A stretch of 64,000 nucleotides of DNA, from positions 1,291,006-1,355,005 of the forward strand of contig WYCW01000001.1 in assembly GCA_011392765.1 (NCBI GenBank), written 5' to 3'. The stretch comes from Candidatus Thiosymbion ectosymbiont of Catanema sp. Cochon2018 (GTDB lineage: Bacteria; Pseudomonadota; Gammaproteobacteria; Chromatiales; Chromatiaceae). The translations under genes and the position numbers were made by a program. Positions 24,764 to 33,439 of this stretch are shown here, piece by piece (the stretch's first letter is position 1; the number at the start of each line of letters is the position of its first letter). Under the pieces are notes generated by a model, which saw only the letters and a program-made list of their open reading frames with translations, was not told the origin of the DNA and ran no database searches.

Positions 24764-26092
24764 CTAGTCAAGCCGGGCCGGATGCCGCAGGCTGATCTCC
24801 ACCCGCCGGTTGCGGGCATGGGTGGGATCCTCCGGCACCCGCGGCCGGCTGTCCGCCAGCCCTTTGGCGGTAAACCGATGCGGTTGGCCGGTGACCTTTC
24901 CCAACCGCCCGGCGACGTTCCGGGCGCGCTGGGCGGACAATGCCTGGTTGCTCGGGAACTTCAGACTCCGGATCGGTACGCTGTCGGTGTGACCCGTTAC
25001 CAGCACCTTTCCCGGCAGTTGTCGCAGGGCCCCGCCGATGACCGCCAGCAACGGACGGAATTTCCTGTTGATCGTGGCCCGACCCGAGCGGAAGAGGTTG
25101 TCGCCCTGGATCACGACGGTCTCGGTCCGTCTCCGTGGTCCGTCGAGGACCTCCACCCGCCCGGCGGCGATCTCGTCCTTCAACAGCCTACGCAGTGAGA
25201 GCGGCCTTTCAGGGATCGGCGGTGGGGGTTCATACCCGGTGTCGCCTACCTCGACGGTGGGGACATCCAGCTTGCCGAGGGCCAGGAACACCGGATCGGA
25301 GTCCCGGTGCAGGGCATAGTTGAAGCCCACGAACAGGGCGAGCAGGAGCACACCGGCCAGGGCCGACAGGACCCACAGGGGTACGGTGCGGATCAGTGGA
25401 TCGCGCTGCTCGACGATCCCCCGCCAGTTGGGAGAGAGCTCCCGCTCGGGGTTGCCTCGCTGGGCACGGATGGTCTGATAGAGCTGTTCGCGGACCGTTG
25501 CCAGTTGATCTTGGCCCCCGGCACGCGCCCGGTAGCGTCCCTCGAAGCCGAGGGCCAGACACAGATACATGAGTTCGAGCAGGTCCAGATTAACGTCGGG
25601 GCGGGCCATCAGCTGCTCGAGGGCCCCAAAAAACTTCTCTCCGCCCCAGGCCTCGTTGTGGAAGCCGATCAGAAGGCCCTGCCCGGCCCACACGCTCTCG
25701 CTGCCCCAAGGCGTTCCCAGCACCGCCTCGTCGAGCAGGGAGCAGAGTACATAGCGGGCGGGCAAGACACTCTGGTCGGAGATACCTTTCGCCCGGGCGC
25801 ACTCCTCGAAGGTACGGACCTCGCCGACCAGTCGGTTGCGCAGGCCCTCCGGGTCCGGGTGGGTGGTGCTGTTGCGCAACTGGCCGGCGGCGATGAGCAG
25901 GGGTGAGGCACAACGTACCAGGGGATTGAGGCCGGTCCCGGCCGGCAGGGCGCCGCTCGGGGCCGGGGCAACTTCCACCCGCGCCCTCGGCGGCGGCGGT
26001 AGCGCACTTGTGGGCCTGCGCCCGCCCGGCATCGGGCGGATCACGGTGCGCTCGCCGTCGCCTGCAGTGGGAAAAGGGTCGTCTCGGGACAT
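24764..26092 (-). CDS. tssL: Type VI secretion protein TssL with OmpA-like domain
   Basis: The 442-residue protein has a Pro-rich N-terminus. The DotU/TssL domain follows (LVGEVRTFEECARAKGIS near residue 90, LCSLLDEAVLGTPWGSESVW near 115, MYLCLALGFEGRYR near 175), then a membrane segment (LWVLSALAGVLLLALFVGF near 248). The C-terminal OmpA/MotB domain has VLVTGHTDSVPIRSLKFPSN and LSAQRARNVA, which binds peptidoglycan. This is the evolved TssL form that anchors itself to the wall. It starts 6 nt after tssK. Downstream, tssM would be expected but lies 3.7 kb away beyond mobile DNA. Confidence 0.95.
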   Translation of the reverse strand: MSRDDPFPTAGDGERTVIRPMPGGRRPTSALPPPPRARVEVAPAPSGALPAGTGLNPLVRCASPLLIAAGQLRNSTTHPDPEGLRNRLVGEVRTFEECARAKGISDQSVLPARYVLCSLLDEAVLGTPWGSESVWAGQGLLIGFHNEAWGGEKFFGALEQLMARPDVNLDLLELMYLCLALGFEGRYRARAGGQDQLATVREQLYQTIRAQRGNPERELSPNWRGIVEQRDPLIRTVPLWVLSALAGVLLLALFVGFNYALHRDSDPVFLALGKLDVPTVEVGDTGYEPPPPIPERPLSLRRLLKDEIAAGRVEVLDGPRRRTETVVIQGDNLFRSGRATINRKFRPLLAVIGGALRQLPGKVLVTGHTDSVPIRSLKFPSNQALSAQRARNVAGRLGKVTGQPHRFTAKGLADSRPRVPEDPTHARNRRVEISLRHPARLD

Positions 26093-26098
26093 CTGTGT

Positions 26099-27436
26099 CT
26101 ACTCCCTGATGGCCCAGAATTCCAATTCCAGATCCGGAAACTCGCCGCCGATGTGCAGAGAGAATCCACCCGACTGCTCCAACTGTTCCCAGAGCTCGCT
26201 GTTGCGGTCGAGCTCGAAATAGACGAACCCGGCATGGAAGGGGATCTGGCGCGGTGCCACCGGCAGCGGACGCAAGGCGATGCCGGGCAGGGCGAGCTTG
26301 ACCAGCTCCTGGATCTTCTCCACCGGTCCGATCTTCACCTGGGCCGGGAACCGGTTGCGCAAGATCTCCGGGTTGACCTTGGCGTGGGCGGCCAGGATGA
26401 AGCCGGCGTCGGCGAGCAGGGTCTGATCGTTCAAGGGGGCGACCCGGAAGCCATACTTGCGCTCCTGGATCGCGATGGGGATGGCACGCTCCTCCAGGAC
26501 CTTGCTCAGGGCGTCCCGCAGGGCAGCTACCACCGGCGTGAAGGTCCCGGCCAGGTCATCGTGGCGATAGGTCGGAAACTCGGGCGGGCGTTTCTCGCGG
26601 ACCGTGAAGGTGGAGAGTTCTCCGGCCATGGGTAACAACAGGCGATACAGAAGCTCCGGGTGCAGACCCGCAATCTCTTTCAGGTGCCTGGTAAGGGGCT
26701 CAAGCCGATTGACGACTTGCAGCAGGAGGAAATCCGCCCACTCGGCGACACCGCTGCGACCGGACCCGCTGACCCTGGTGGCCAGGGCCTCCCCGCGGTG
26801 GTGGAGCAATCCCAGCAGCTCACCGACGAATCCGGCCAGCTGCGGGCTGGCCTTAAAATCCACGCAGGGAGGAATGTAGGCATCATCCAGGACGATCTGC
26901 TTGTCCGCCCGGCATTCCGAAATCCGCGCCAACCCCGTGTGGGCGAAGCCGTTGCGGTCGTCCTGCTCGAGCAGGAGGCGCAGATCGAGCAGACCGACTT
27001 CGACCGGGGCCTCCGTCTGTTGTGGTCCCGTATGATTGTCACGCACCTCTTCGATATGGCTGCGGTAACGCAGGGTGGCGTCGGTCGCATCCGCGCCCCC
27101 GGCCTCGACCAATCCCGGCTGGCGCAGGGGCAGGGCCAGATAGACGATTTGGTCCTTGACCGTCTCGTCGAGCTCCAGAGCGGGCGGTGGAGGGGCGTCC
27201 GCGGGGAGGTCGAAAGGAGTCCCGTCGGGTAGCAGGCCCGTGGCCTCCACCAGGGCGACCTTGCCCATGGTCAGCAGATCGGCATCGACCGTCAGGCGCC
27301 CTACCCCCCAGGGATAGGGCGTGGCAACGGCAGCGGTCGCACCGACCAGATGTTCGAGGTAGCGGTCGTGCTGCTGGAAATGGTGGGGCTGTAGGAACAT
27401 CCCCTCCGACCAGAGCACCTTGCTGTTCCAGGACAT
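26099..27436 (-). CDS. tssK: Type VI secretion baseplate protein TssK
   Basis: From MSWNSKVLWSEGMFLQPHHFQQHDRYLE the protein is 445 residues. W-x-E-G-M-F-L-x-P-Q/H-H-F-Q at the start is diagnostic of TssK (VasE). The segment FRVAPLNDQTLLADAGFILA and the C-terminal PRQIPFHAGFVYFEL are also conserved. TssK links the baseplate to the TssLM membrane complex. The open frame reaches 22 codons upstream (MFPRFSVYTQ), but that part is the same interspersed repeat found before ybeY, so the internal ATG is chosen. Confidence 0.95.
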   Translation of the reverse strand: MSWNSKVLWSEGMFLQPHHFQQHDRYLEHLVGATAAVATPYPWGVGRLTVDADLLTMGKVALVEATGLLPDGTPFDLPADAPPPPALELDETVKDQIVYLALPLRQPGLVEAGGADATDATLRYRSHIEEVRDNHTGPQQTEAPVEVGLLDLRLLLEQDDRNGFAHTGLARISECRADKQIVLDDAYIPPCVDFKASPQLAGFVGELLGLLHHRGEALATRVSGSGRSGVAEWADFLLLQVVNRLEPLTRHLKEIAGLHPELLYRLLLPMAGELSTFTVREKRPPEFPTYRHDDLAGTFTPVVAALRDALSKVLEERAIPIAIQERKYGFRVAPLNDQTLLADAGFILAAHAKVNPEILRNRFPAQVKIGPVEKIQELVKLALPGIALRPLPVAPRQIPFHAGFVYFELDRNSELWEQLEQSGGFSLHIGGEFPDLELEFWAIRE

Positions 27437-27926
27437 GGACGGCCTCCTGGTGGTACTGTAATTTTGTTGTCCCTGGGTATATACGCTGAATCTCGGAAAC
27501 AACTCAAGTCAAAACACGTTGCGGCTTCGTCTGAGCGTTCGTCGCACTGCTCTAATAGTACAGGATTAACAGGATTTTCAGGATGAACAGGATTATTTTT
27601 TTATGTGTTCTGAACTGTCGCCGCACGGTTACACGTTTTCCAAAATTGATCAGCGGTGGTGTTGTAATTCGGAAACAACAAAGTTGGAACACTACCCTGC
27701 ATCTTTACCAATGAGTCAAGTTTGTGCACTGCACAAAAAACTCACACTCGGGTGCGCTGTGCCCATTGCTTTTTTTGTCCGCAGATTACGCAGATTCTCA
27801 CAGATTAAAAACAGAAGTAATCTGTGAAAATCTGCGTAATCTGTGGATAACAAGTTCGTGCGCTGCACAAAAAATGTAAGAGAGCCTAAAAAATTCATGC
27901 CTCGTCGGTCCGAGGCGAAGCCTCGC
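27437..27926. repeat. Repeat cluster upstream of tssK
   Basis: In order: the ctgaatctcggaaacaact repeat shared with 6928 (27480-27545), caggattaacaggattttca units (27551-27590), a short IS1-related MITE fragment with nearly adjacent ends (27656-27702, ggtggtgttgtaatt and aacaaagttggaacactacc), and a CCGCAGATTACGCAGATT palindrome (27779-27847). The end motif ggcgaagcctcgctag of the A/B repeats closes the stretch. No gene is supported and no promoter can be named. Confidence 0.65.
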
Positions 27927-28150
27927 TAGGATCCTTGAGGGACCCGAATCTTTACAAATGAGTCAAGTTTATGCAGTGCACAAATCGGGATCGGGATCGA
28001 AATCGAAATTCCGATTGCGATCCCGATCCCGATTTCGATTTCGACCTACCCAAGCTCTCCAACGGTTGGTTAGGTGTAGGAGATGGGGCCTTACGGGAAA
28101 GGGGCTTTCGGGGCATCATGCCTCGTCGGTCTGAGGCAAAGCCTCGCTAG
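27927..28150. repeat. Repeat family B copy (ATCGGG-core), 224 bp
   Basis: It begins TAGGATCCTTGAGGGACCCG and has caaatgagtcaagtttatgc. The core atcgggatcgggatcgaaat is followed by the complementary cgatcccgatcccgatttcg, then ctccaacggttggttaggtg, and the end is AGGCAAAGCCTCGCTAG. The core forms a long hairpin. The IS1-like element begins 8 bp further on. Confidence 0.8.
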
Positions 28151-28256
28151 GATTCCTTGGTAGTGTTATTACTTTGTTGCTTAATTATAAATCACTTGAT
28201 ATAATTACCTGAGCTTTAAGCTATTAACCGAACAAAATTTTACCGAGGAAACTCTT

Positions 28257-28544
28257 ATGGTATTACTACCCGTAAAATGCCCTGTCTGCAATGGTATTGA
28301 TGTTACTAAACATGGCAACACCAGCAATGGCAAGCAGCGTTTTATTTGCAAAGAACAGGCCTGTGAGGGCAAAACGTTTATCCAGGATTATTCCGAGAAA
28401 GGGCGGTTACCGGAAACGAAACAACAAATCATTGAGATGGCACTGAATGGCAGCGGCATTCGTGATACCGCGCGGGTACTGGGTATCAGTCCTGTGACCG
28501 TTATCAATGAATTAAAAAAAAAGAACCCGAGTTGCATGCCGTGA
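28257..28544 (+). CDS. insA: IS1 InsA-like protein (N-terminal transposase part)
   Basis: The 95-residue protein has an N-terminal zinc ribbon (VKCPVCNGI, then RFICKEQACEGKTF) and a helix-turn-helix (GSGIRDTARVLGISPVTVINEL). In IS1 the free InsA protein binds the ends and represses; fused to InsB it makes the transposase. Near its end the codons AAT GAA TTA are followed by nine adenines at 28513-28521. A -1 slip there continues into the insB frame as KKKEPELHAVNHDFLATHTP, giving the InsAB' fusion. Confidence 0.88.
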   Translation: MVLLPVKCPVCNGIDVTKHGNTSNGKQRFICKEQACEGKTFIQDYSEKGRLPETKQQIIEMALNGSGIRDTARVLGISPVTVINELKKKNPSCMP

Positions 28545-29032
28545 ATCACGATTTTTTAGCGACCCACACGCCTGAGCAGATTGTGGTAGATATTCTAAAA
28601 GTAGAGGATTATCATGATGTTAGCAAGCAAGGCGCCACCGTTGAAATGGATGAGATGTGGAGTTATGTAGGGAGTAAAGCCAATCAAAGATGGTTGTGGC
28701 ATGCTATTGATCGGGCCACGGGTAAGGTGTTGGCTTATGTATTCGGGAAACGTCGAGATGAGGTTTTTCTTGAATTAAAAGGGTTATTAGAGCCATTTGG
28801 GATTACCCGTTTTTATACCGACGACTGGGGTGCCTATAAGCGCCATTTAGATCCCGAAAAACATGTCGTTGGAAAACAAAACACGCAGAAAATAGAACGC
28901 AAACATTTGACGCTACGGACGCGAATCAAGCGGCTTGCGCGTAAGACGATTTGTTTTTCAAAACTGAATCAAATGCACGATATTGTCATCGGATTATTCG
29001 TGAATCGTTATGAGTTCGGCGCCGCCGTTTGA
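28532..29032 (+). CDS. insB: IS1 InsB-like transposase (catalytic part)
   Basis: The 166-residue frame carries VEMDEMWSYVGSKANQRWLWHAIDRATGKVLAYVFG with the first catalytic Asp, FYTDDWGAYKRHL with the second, and NTQKIERKHLTLRTRIKRLARKTICFSK with the Glu, the DDE order of IS1. It is probably made mainly as the InsAB' fusion by -1 frameshifting on the A9 run rather than from its own ATG. No internal stop is seen, so the element may be active. Confidence 0.9.
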   Translation: MHAVNHDFLATHTPEQIVVDILKVEDYHDVSKQGATVEMDEMWSYVGSKANQRWLWHAIDRATGKVLAYVFGKRRDEVFLELKGLLEPFGITRFYTDDWGAYKRHLDPEKHVVGKQNTQKIERKHLTLRTRIKRLARKTICFSKLNQMHDIVIGLFVNRYEFGAAV

Positions 29033-29118
29033 AATCCTTAAGCAACAAAGTTAGAACACTACCGTTTTGGGGATTTGGAGCCAAATTGGACTTGTATCGG
29101 AACAGAGTATCTACAAAG

Positions 29119-29649
29119 ATGTCCTCTACTTTGCACCACCGCATCCTGGGTATCGATCCGGGCTCCCGCACCACCGGATTCGGGGTGATCGATACGGACG
29201 GCATGCGTAGCGTCCGCATCGCCGGCGGCTGTATTCGGGTCGGTCACCTACCCTGGCCACAACGGCTGGGCATGATCTTCGACGGTATCGCCCAGGTGGT
29301 GGTGGAGTACCGACCTCATGAGATGGCGGTGGAGCAGCTCATCTTCGCCCGCGACGTGACCGCCGCCCTCAAACTCGGTCAGGCACGGGGAGCAGTGCTC
29401 TGCGCCGGGCTCAAGGGAGACATGCAGGTCCACGAATACAGCCCCAAATCGGTCAAGCTCGCCGTAGTCGGCACCGGGGGCGCGGACAAGACCCAGGTCC
29501 AGCACATGGTGCGGCTCCTGCTCTCCCTCGCGGAAACGCCGCCCGAGGACGAGGCCGATGCCCTCGCCCTCGCCCTGTGTCACGCCCACTCCATGGGCAT
29601 CCCGGCGCGTCGCAGGGCCGCGGCATCCTGGAGGGATTTGCGGCCATGA
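29119..29649 (+). CDS. ruvC: Holliday junction endonuclease RuvC
   Basis: The 176-residue protein starts MSSTLHHRILGIDPGSRTTGFG with the first catalytic Asp in GIDPG. MAVEQLIFARDVTAALKLGQARG carries the Glu, and the pair near the end is in PPEDEADALALALCHAH. RuvC resolves Holliday junctions with RuvAB. The open frame extends upstream across the IS1 end, but the internal ATG at 29119 matches the family. The usual leader and upstream yebC are replaced by the IS1-like element ending 55 bp before the start, so expression may now depend on a promoter in the IS end. Confidence 0.95.
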   Translation: MSSTLHHRILGIDPGSRTTGFGVIDTDGMRSVRIAGGCIRVGHLPWPQRLGMIFDGIAQVVVEYRPHEMAVEQLIFARDVTAALKLGQARGAVLCAGLKGDMQVHEYSPKSVKLAVVGTGGADKTQVQHMVRLLLSLAETPPEDEADALALALCHAHSMGIPARRRAAASWRDLRP

Positions 29650-30254
29650 TCGGCAGGCTGCACGGCGAGCTCGTCTCCAAGCACCCGCCGCGGCTCATGC
29701 TCGACATCGGCGGCGTCGGCTACGAGCTCGAGGCCCCCATGTCCACCTTCTACGACCTGCCGCCCATGGGGGAGAAGGTCACCCTGGTCACCCACCTGAC
29801 CGTGCGCGAAGACGCCTGGATTCTCTACGGCTTTCTGCGTGAAGAGGACCGCGCCCTGTTTCGTAACCTGCTCAAGGTCAGTGGAGTAGGCGCGCGCATG
29901 GCCCTGGCCATTCTCTCCGGCATGGACGCACAGCGATTCGCATTGTGCGTCCGGCAGGAGGACATCACCGCCCTGACCCGACTGCCCGGCATCGGCAAGA
30001 AGACCGCCCAACGCTTGGTCATGGAGATGCGAGACCGGGTGGGTACAGTGCCCACCGGGTCGCCGGCCGACATTGTGACCGCGCCATCGCTCGGCGGCGA
30101 CCGGAATTCCGCCTTGACCGACGCGGTAGATGCGCTCACGGCCCTCGGCTACAAGCCCGCCGACGCCGACCGCATGGCCCGCGCGGCGGACGATGGGACC
30201 AAGACCTCCGAGGAAATCATCCGCGCCGCGCTCAAGGCAGTGAGCACGCCCTGA
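29646..30254 (+). CDS. ruvA: Holliday junction branch migration protein RuvA
   Basis: From MIGRLHGELVSKHPPRLMLDIGGVGYELE the protein is 202 residues. The N-terminal OB fold is followed by two helix-hairpin-helix motifs (LLKVSGVGARMALAILS near 73, LTRLPGIGKKTAQRLVMEM near 108) and the C-terminal domain (DAVDALTALGYKPADADRM) that contacts RuvB. The ATG overlaps the ruvC stop by 4 bp. ruvB normally follows directly; here about 880 bp of inserted DNA separates them. Confidence 0.96.
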   Translation: MIGRLHGELVSKHPPRLMLDIGGVGYELEAPMSTFYDLPPMGEKVTLVTHLTVREDAWILYGFLREEDRALFRNLLKVSGVGARMALAILSGMDAQRFALCVRQEDITALTRLPGIGKKTAQRLVMEMRDRVGTVPTGSPADIVTAPSLGGDRNSALTDAVDALTALGYKPADADRMARAADDGTKTSEEIIRAALKAVSTP

Positions 30255-30291
30255 TGCCCTGACCGGGCAACCCGCCGGATCTCCAATACAC

Positions 30292-30427
30292 TGCCATTAA
30301 GTTAAGCGTTACCGGTCGGCAAAGTAAGAGAAGAAACTACGAATCACGCGAGTCCTCGCGAATCGATTCGCGGAAATTCGCGTGATTCGTAGTTTTCTCT
30401 AAATGGCCAACAGCTAACTCAATGGCA
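30292..30427. mobile_element. CAATGCCATTAAGTTA-type MITE (copy 1)
   Basis: The ends tgccattaagttaagcgtta and ctaactcaatggca are inverted repeats. The middle is the palindrome actacgaatcacgcgagtcc ... cgcgtgattcgtagttttct. It lies between ruvA and the retropepsin-like gene. Confidence 0.75.
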
Positions 30428-30475
30428 TTGATCTCCAATAGCCGTGGTCGAGCTGTGATTATTAAAGGTATTGGA

Positions 30476-30898
30476 ATGGGACTCGTTTACGCCGACATTG
30501 ATCTGAAAAATCCGAGAGATTCCTCTCTTAAACCGATAACAGTCAAAGCGCTTGTCGATACCGGGGCGATTACCCTCTGTATACCGGAACATGTCGCTGT
30601 TCAACTAAAACTGGATGAACTGGAAAAAAGAGAGGTCAAAACCGCGGATGGAAAACCACGTCTTATTCCCTATGTAGGTCCACTGCAAATCGGGTTCGAA
30701 AACCGAAATTGTTTTACCGGTGCCCTGGTGCTCGGTAATTCGGTTTTATTGGGATCCGTACCCTTGGAAGATATGGATCTTGTTATCAATCCAAGGTCTC
30801 GAGAAGTTACTGTCAATCCCGATAGTCCAAATGTGCCTTCAGCAGTAGTTATGCACCTCACAAGAAATTCAACCCGACCTTCAGGACAATGCCAGTAA
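30476..30898 (+). CDS. Retropepsin-like aspartic protease between ruvA and ruvB
   Basis: From MGLVYADIDLKNPRD the protein is 140 residues; AAAGG lies 8 nt before this ATG, while the longer open frame begins in a MITE. The active-site motif is VKALVDTGAITLCIPEHVA near residue 30, followed by PYVGPLQIGFENRNCFTGALVLG and VPLEDMDLVINPRSREV. Proteins of this family are about 120 residues and are common in cyanobacteria and sulfur bacteria. The last 8 residues come from MITE copy 2, so its tail is altered. It is unrelated in function to ruvAB as far as can be seen. Confidence 0.78.
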   Translation: MGLVYADIDLKNPRDSSLKPITVKALVDTGAITLCIPEHVAVQLKLDELEKREVKTADGKPRLIPYVGPLQIGFENRNCFTGALVLGNSVLLGSVPLEDMDLVINPRSREVTVNPDSPNVPSAVVMHLTRNSTRPSGQCQ

Positions 30899-31050
30899 GT
30901 TAGCTGTCGGCCGCTTGTGGTGGTAGGTCGGGATGAGGAAGCGAAAACTACGAATCGCGCGAATCGGCACATATCGATTCGCGAGGATTCGCGAGATTCG
31001 TAGTTTTTCCTCTTTTTTGCCGGCCGGTAACGCTTAACTTAATGACGTTG
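30887..31050. mobile_element. CAATGCCATTAAGTTA-type MITE (copy 2)
   Basis: The left end caatgccagtaagttagctg and right end cgcttaacttaatgacgttg are diverged inverted repeats around the palindrome aaaactacgaatcgcgcgaa ... gcgagattcgtagtttttcc. Its left end supplies the stop codon of the retropepsin-like gene. Confidence 0.72.
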
Positions 31051-31133
31051 ACCTTCAGGATGCTCATTGCACATTTCCTCGGGTTCCCTTGAACCGCAAA
31101 GGCCTGAAGGACGCAAGAAGTTGCCGATTTATC

Positions 31134-32222
31134 ATGAGTGATCCCGACCGCCTGATCGACCCGGAAGCCGAGTCCGAAGACCAGGCCATGGACCGGGCCA
31201 TTCGTCCCCGGCGCCTGGTGGATTACGTCGGCCAGCCGGCGGTGTGCGAGCAGATGGAGATCTTCATCCAGGCCGCCCGCGGGCGTGGCGACGCCTTGGA
31301 CCATGTCCTCATCTTCGGTCCGCCGGGATTGGGCAAGACCACCCTTGCCCACATCATCGCCCACGAGCTGCGGGTGGGCCTGCGTCAGACCTCCGGCCCG
31401 GTGCTGGAGAAGCCGGGAGACCTCGCCGCCCTGCTCACCAATCTGGAGCCAAGGGATGTCCTGTTCGTGGATGAAATCCACCGCTTGAGCCCTATCGTGG
31501 AGGAGGTCCTCTATCCCGCCATGGAGGACTACCAGCTCGATATCATGATCGGAGAAGGACCGGCCGCCCGTTCCATCAGGCTGGATCTGCCTCCCTTCAC
31601 GCTTGTGGGTGCGACGACCCGCGCCGGGCTCTTGACCTCACCCCTGCGTGACCGTTTCGGCATCGTCCAGCGGTTGGAATATTACTCGCCGGAGGCGCTC
31701 ACCCGCATCGTCCAACGTTCCGCCGCGATCCTGAGTCTTGCGACCGAGGCGGACGGTTGCCGGGAAATCGCGCGCCGCTCCCGCGGCACTCCCCGGATCG
31801 CCAACCGGTTGCTGCGGCGGGTGCGGGACTATGCGCAGATCAAGGCCGACGGCCGGATCACGGCGGAGGTGGCGGACCGGGCGCTGTCCATGCTCAAGGT
31901 GGACGGCTTGGGATTCGATCACATGGACCGACGGCTGCTGCAGGCGGTGATCGAGAAGTTCGCCGGGGGACCGGTCGGGGTGGAGAGCCTGGCGGCGGCC
32001 ATCGGCGAGGAACGGGGCACGATCGAGGACGTGCTCGAACCCTACCTCATCCAACAGGGATTTCTCATGCGTACCCCCCGGGGGCGGATGGCCACCCCCG
32101 CGGCCTACGGCCACCTCGGCGTGGCCGTGCCTCAGGCAATCCGACCCCGGGCCGGTACGCGGGATTTGTTCAGTAACGGGGAAGAAGATGCACCGGATAG
32201 ATCGGGGAAGGAAAACAGGTGA
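31134..32222 (+). CDS. ruvB: Holliday junction helicase motor RuvB
   Basis: From [28 protein letters not shown] the protein is 362 residues. Walker A is [14 protein letters not shown] near residue 62, Walker [14 protein letters not shown] near 115, sensor 1 LVGATTRAG near 165, and the C-terminal winged helix has [24 protein letters not shown]. It drives branch migration with RuvA. The open frame reaches 15 codons upstream, but the ATG at 31134 matches the family. The tail after residue 335 is longer than usual. Confidence 0.96.
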   Translation: MSDPDRLIDPEAESEDQAMDRAIRPRRLVDYVGQPAVCEQMEIFIQAARGRGDALDHVLIFGPPGLGKTTLAHIIAHELRVGLRQTSGPVLEKPGDLAALLTNLEPRDVLFVDEIHRLSPIVEEVLYPAMEDYQLDIMIGEGPAARSIRLDLPPFTLVGATTRAGLLTSPLRDRFGIVQRLEYYSPEALTRIVQRSAAILSLATEADGCREIARRSRGTPRIANRLLRRVRDYAQIKADGRITAEVADRALSMLKVDGLGFDHMDRRLLQAVIEKFAGGPVGVESLAAAIGEERGTIEDVLEPYLIQQGFLMRTPRGRMATPAAYGHLGVAVPQAIRPRAGTRDLFSNGEEDAPDRSGKENR

Positions 32223-32330
32223 TGAGGTGGCGAAGGCTATGATCTCTCCTAAGAAATTTGAACCGAGGAAACCTGAGAGGAAGGGCCGTGGCGGTAGTAT
32301 TGTTTCTTTTCCGCAACCGAGGAAATCTCC

Positions 32331-33183
32331 ATGAAAAAGGAAGTGATCACGAAATTGCATTCTGATTTTGAGCACATCGTCAAAGTAGAAGATGAAACCG
32401 GCGTGGAATTCTGGTTGGCACGCGACTTGCAAAATCTTCTTGGTTACGCCAAGTGGGAGAATTTTGTCAAAGTTGTTTCGAAAGAGAAAACATCTTGTAT
32501 AACCGCAGGTTACGATGCTGACGACCATTTTCTTGATGTCAGGAAAATGGTTACCCTCGGGTCCGGTGCTCAACGGGAGATCGCCGACGTTGCACTTACC
32601 CGGTATGCTTGCTACCTGATCGCACAAAACGGGGATCCATCAAAAGAGGAAATTGCATTTGCACAAACATATTTCGCAGTACAAACCAGGAAACAGGAGC
32701 TAATCGAAAAGGCTCTTTATGGATTCCAGACTGCTCACGATGATGGAAGGATATACTGGATATTTTGGAGTGCGGCGGCAACTTTACCCCAGTCTCTACC
32801 GGAATCCGTGGGACCCGAGGTCGTCGCGGGGTTGGCTAGGGGCTACTTGCCCGCCGCCGCTTTGGATTTGGCGATTCACCGGTCCCAAACAAGGTCTTGC
32901 GGTGAAGGGAAAGCGCCGTCGCCGCGGCGCGAGTGAAAGCTGGCGTCCAGGTTCCCGGCAAACGCTGCTGGTATCCCCCATCGCTGAGGTTCGATTCGGC
33001 CGCGCCGCTTTGCCGGCGCACTCCAAAACAGTCTGGAATCCATAAAGAGCCAAAACCGGAACCAGAGAGAATTTTCTGGATTTAATGGCCGTAGCAGATA
33101 CGTTCGGTCATGAAGAACTCGAATCTGACCGGGTTGGCCTTCTTGGTGTTCTCCGAAAAATGAAATCGGAGGCATCAAGATGA
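32331..33183 (+). pseudogene. DinD-like DNA damage-inducible protein, interrupted by a MITE
   Basis: The first 127 codons match the BRO-N/DinD start: FEHIVKVEDETGVEFWLARDLQNLLGY, WENFVKVV, DVALTRYACYLIAQNGDPSKEEIAFAQTYFAVQTRKQELIEK. At 32711 a 341-bp inverted-repeat element begins and the reading frame runs into it. Beyond the element (33052) a clean frame continues to a TGA at 33181 with ENFLDLMAVADTFGHEELES. If the target duplication is AA, removal of the element joins the two frames. The joined product (about 170 residues) is shorter than E. coli DinD, so the 3' part may belong to another gene. Confidence 0.65.
32711..33051. mobile_element. 341-bp MITE with 23-bp perfect inverted repeats
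   Basis: The ends ggctctttatggattccaga (from 32711) and the exact complement (to 33051) are perfect over 23 bp. The inner sequence is GC-rich with gtgcggcggcaa near one end and tgccggcgcac near the other. Four adenines flank each side, so the target duplication is A-only, 2-4 bp. No transposase frame is present. Confidence 0.8.
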
Positions 33184-33439
33184 AATCACGCGCTACACCA
33201 ACATCGCCGCGATCCGATCGGTCCGCGGATTCATCGACGGATAGGGCGGCGACCGCCCCGAAGCGACGATAGTCCCGGTATTCGGGGAAGAAATCTACAA
33301 ACGTCCTCAAGCTCGTTTAGGTCACGGTGCTATGCCGGATTATGTCGATTTGGGGCAATCTAACGGAAGAAACCTCGGCGCGAGAAGTGCCGGCTCGAAA
33401 TCGGGAACTTCTCCTCTTGCGATAATACAAAACCCGATC
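33184..33439. other. Gap without a supported gene
   Basis: About 255 bp downstream of the dinD-like remnant. Short open stretches such as DEITRYTNIAAIRSVRGFIDG look protein-like but have no start and stop soon, so they may be decayed coding DNA. I see no repeat family here. Confidence 0.35.

Larger units (their letters stand above)
28159..29063 (+). mobile_element. IS1-family insertion sequence, 905 bp
   Basis: The left end GGTAGTGTTATTACTTTGTT and right-end complement GGTAGTGTTCTAACTTTGTT are terminal inverted repeats around two overlapping genes, the IS1 plan. Length is slightly above IS1 proper (768 bp). The flanks ggattcctt and gttttgggg do not match, so the target duplication has been lost or one side was rearranged. 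It lies directly upstream of ruvC and is the probable parent of the MITEs at 5404, 27656, 49131 and 62394. Confidence 0.85.
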
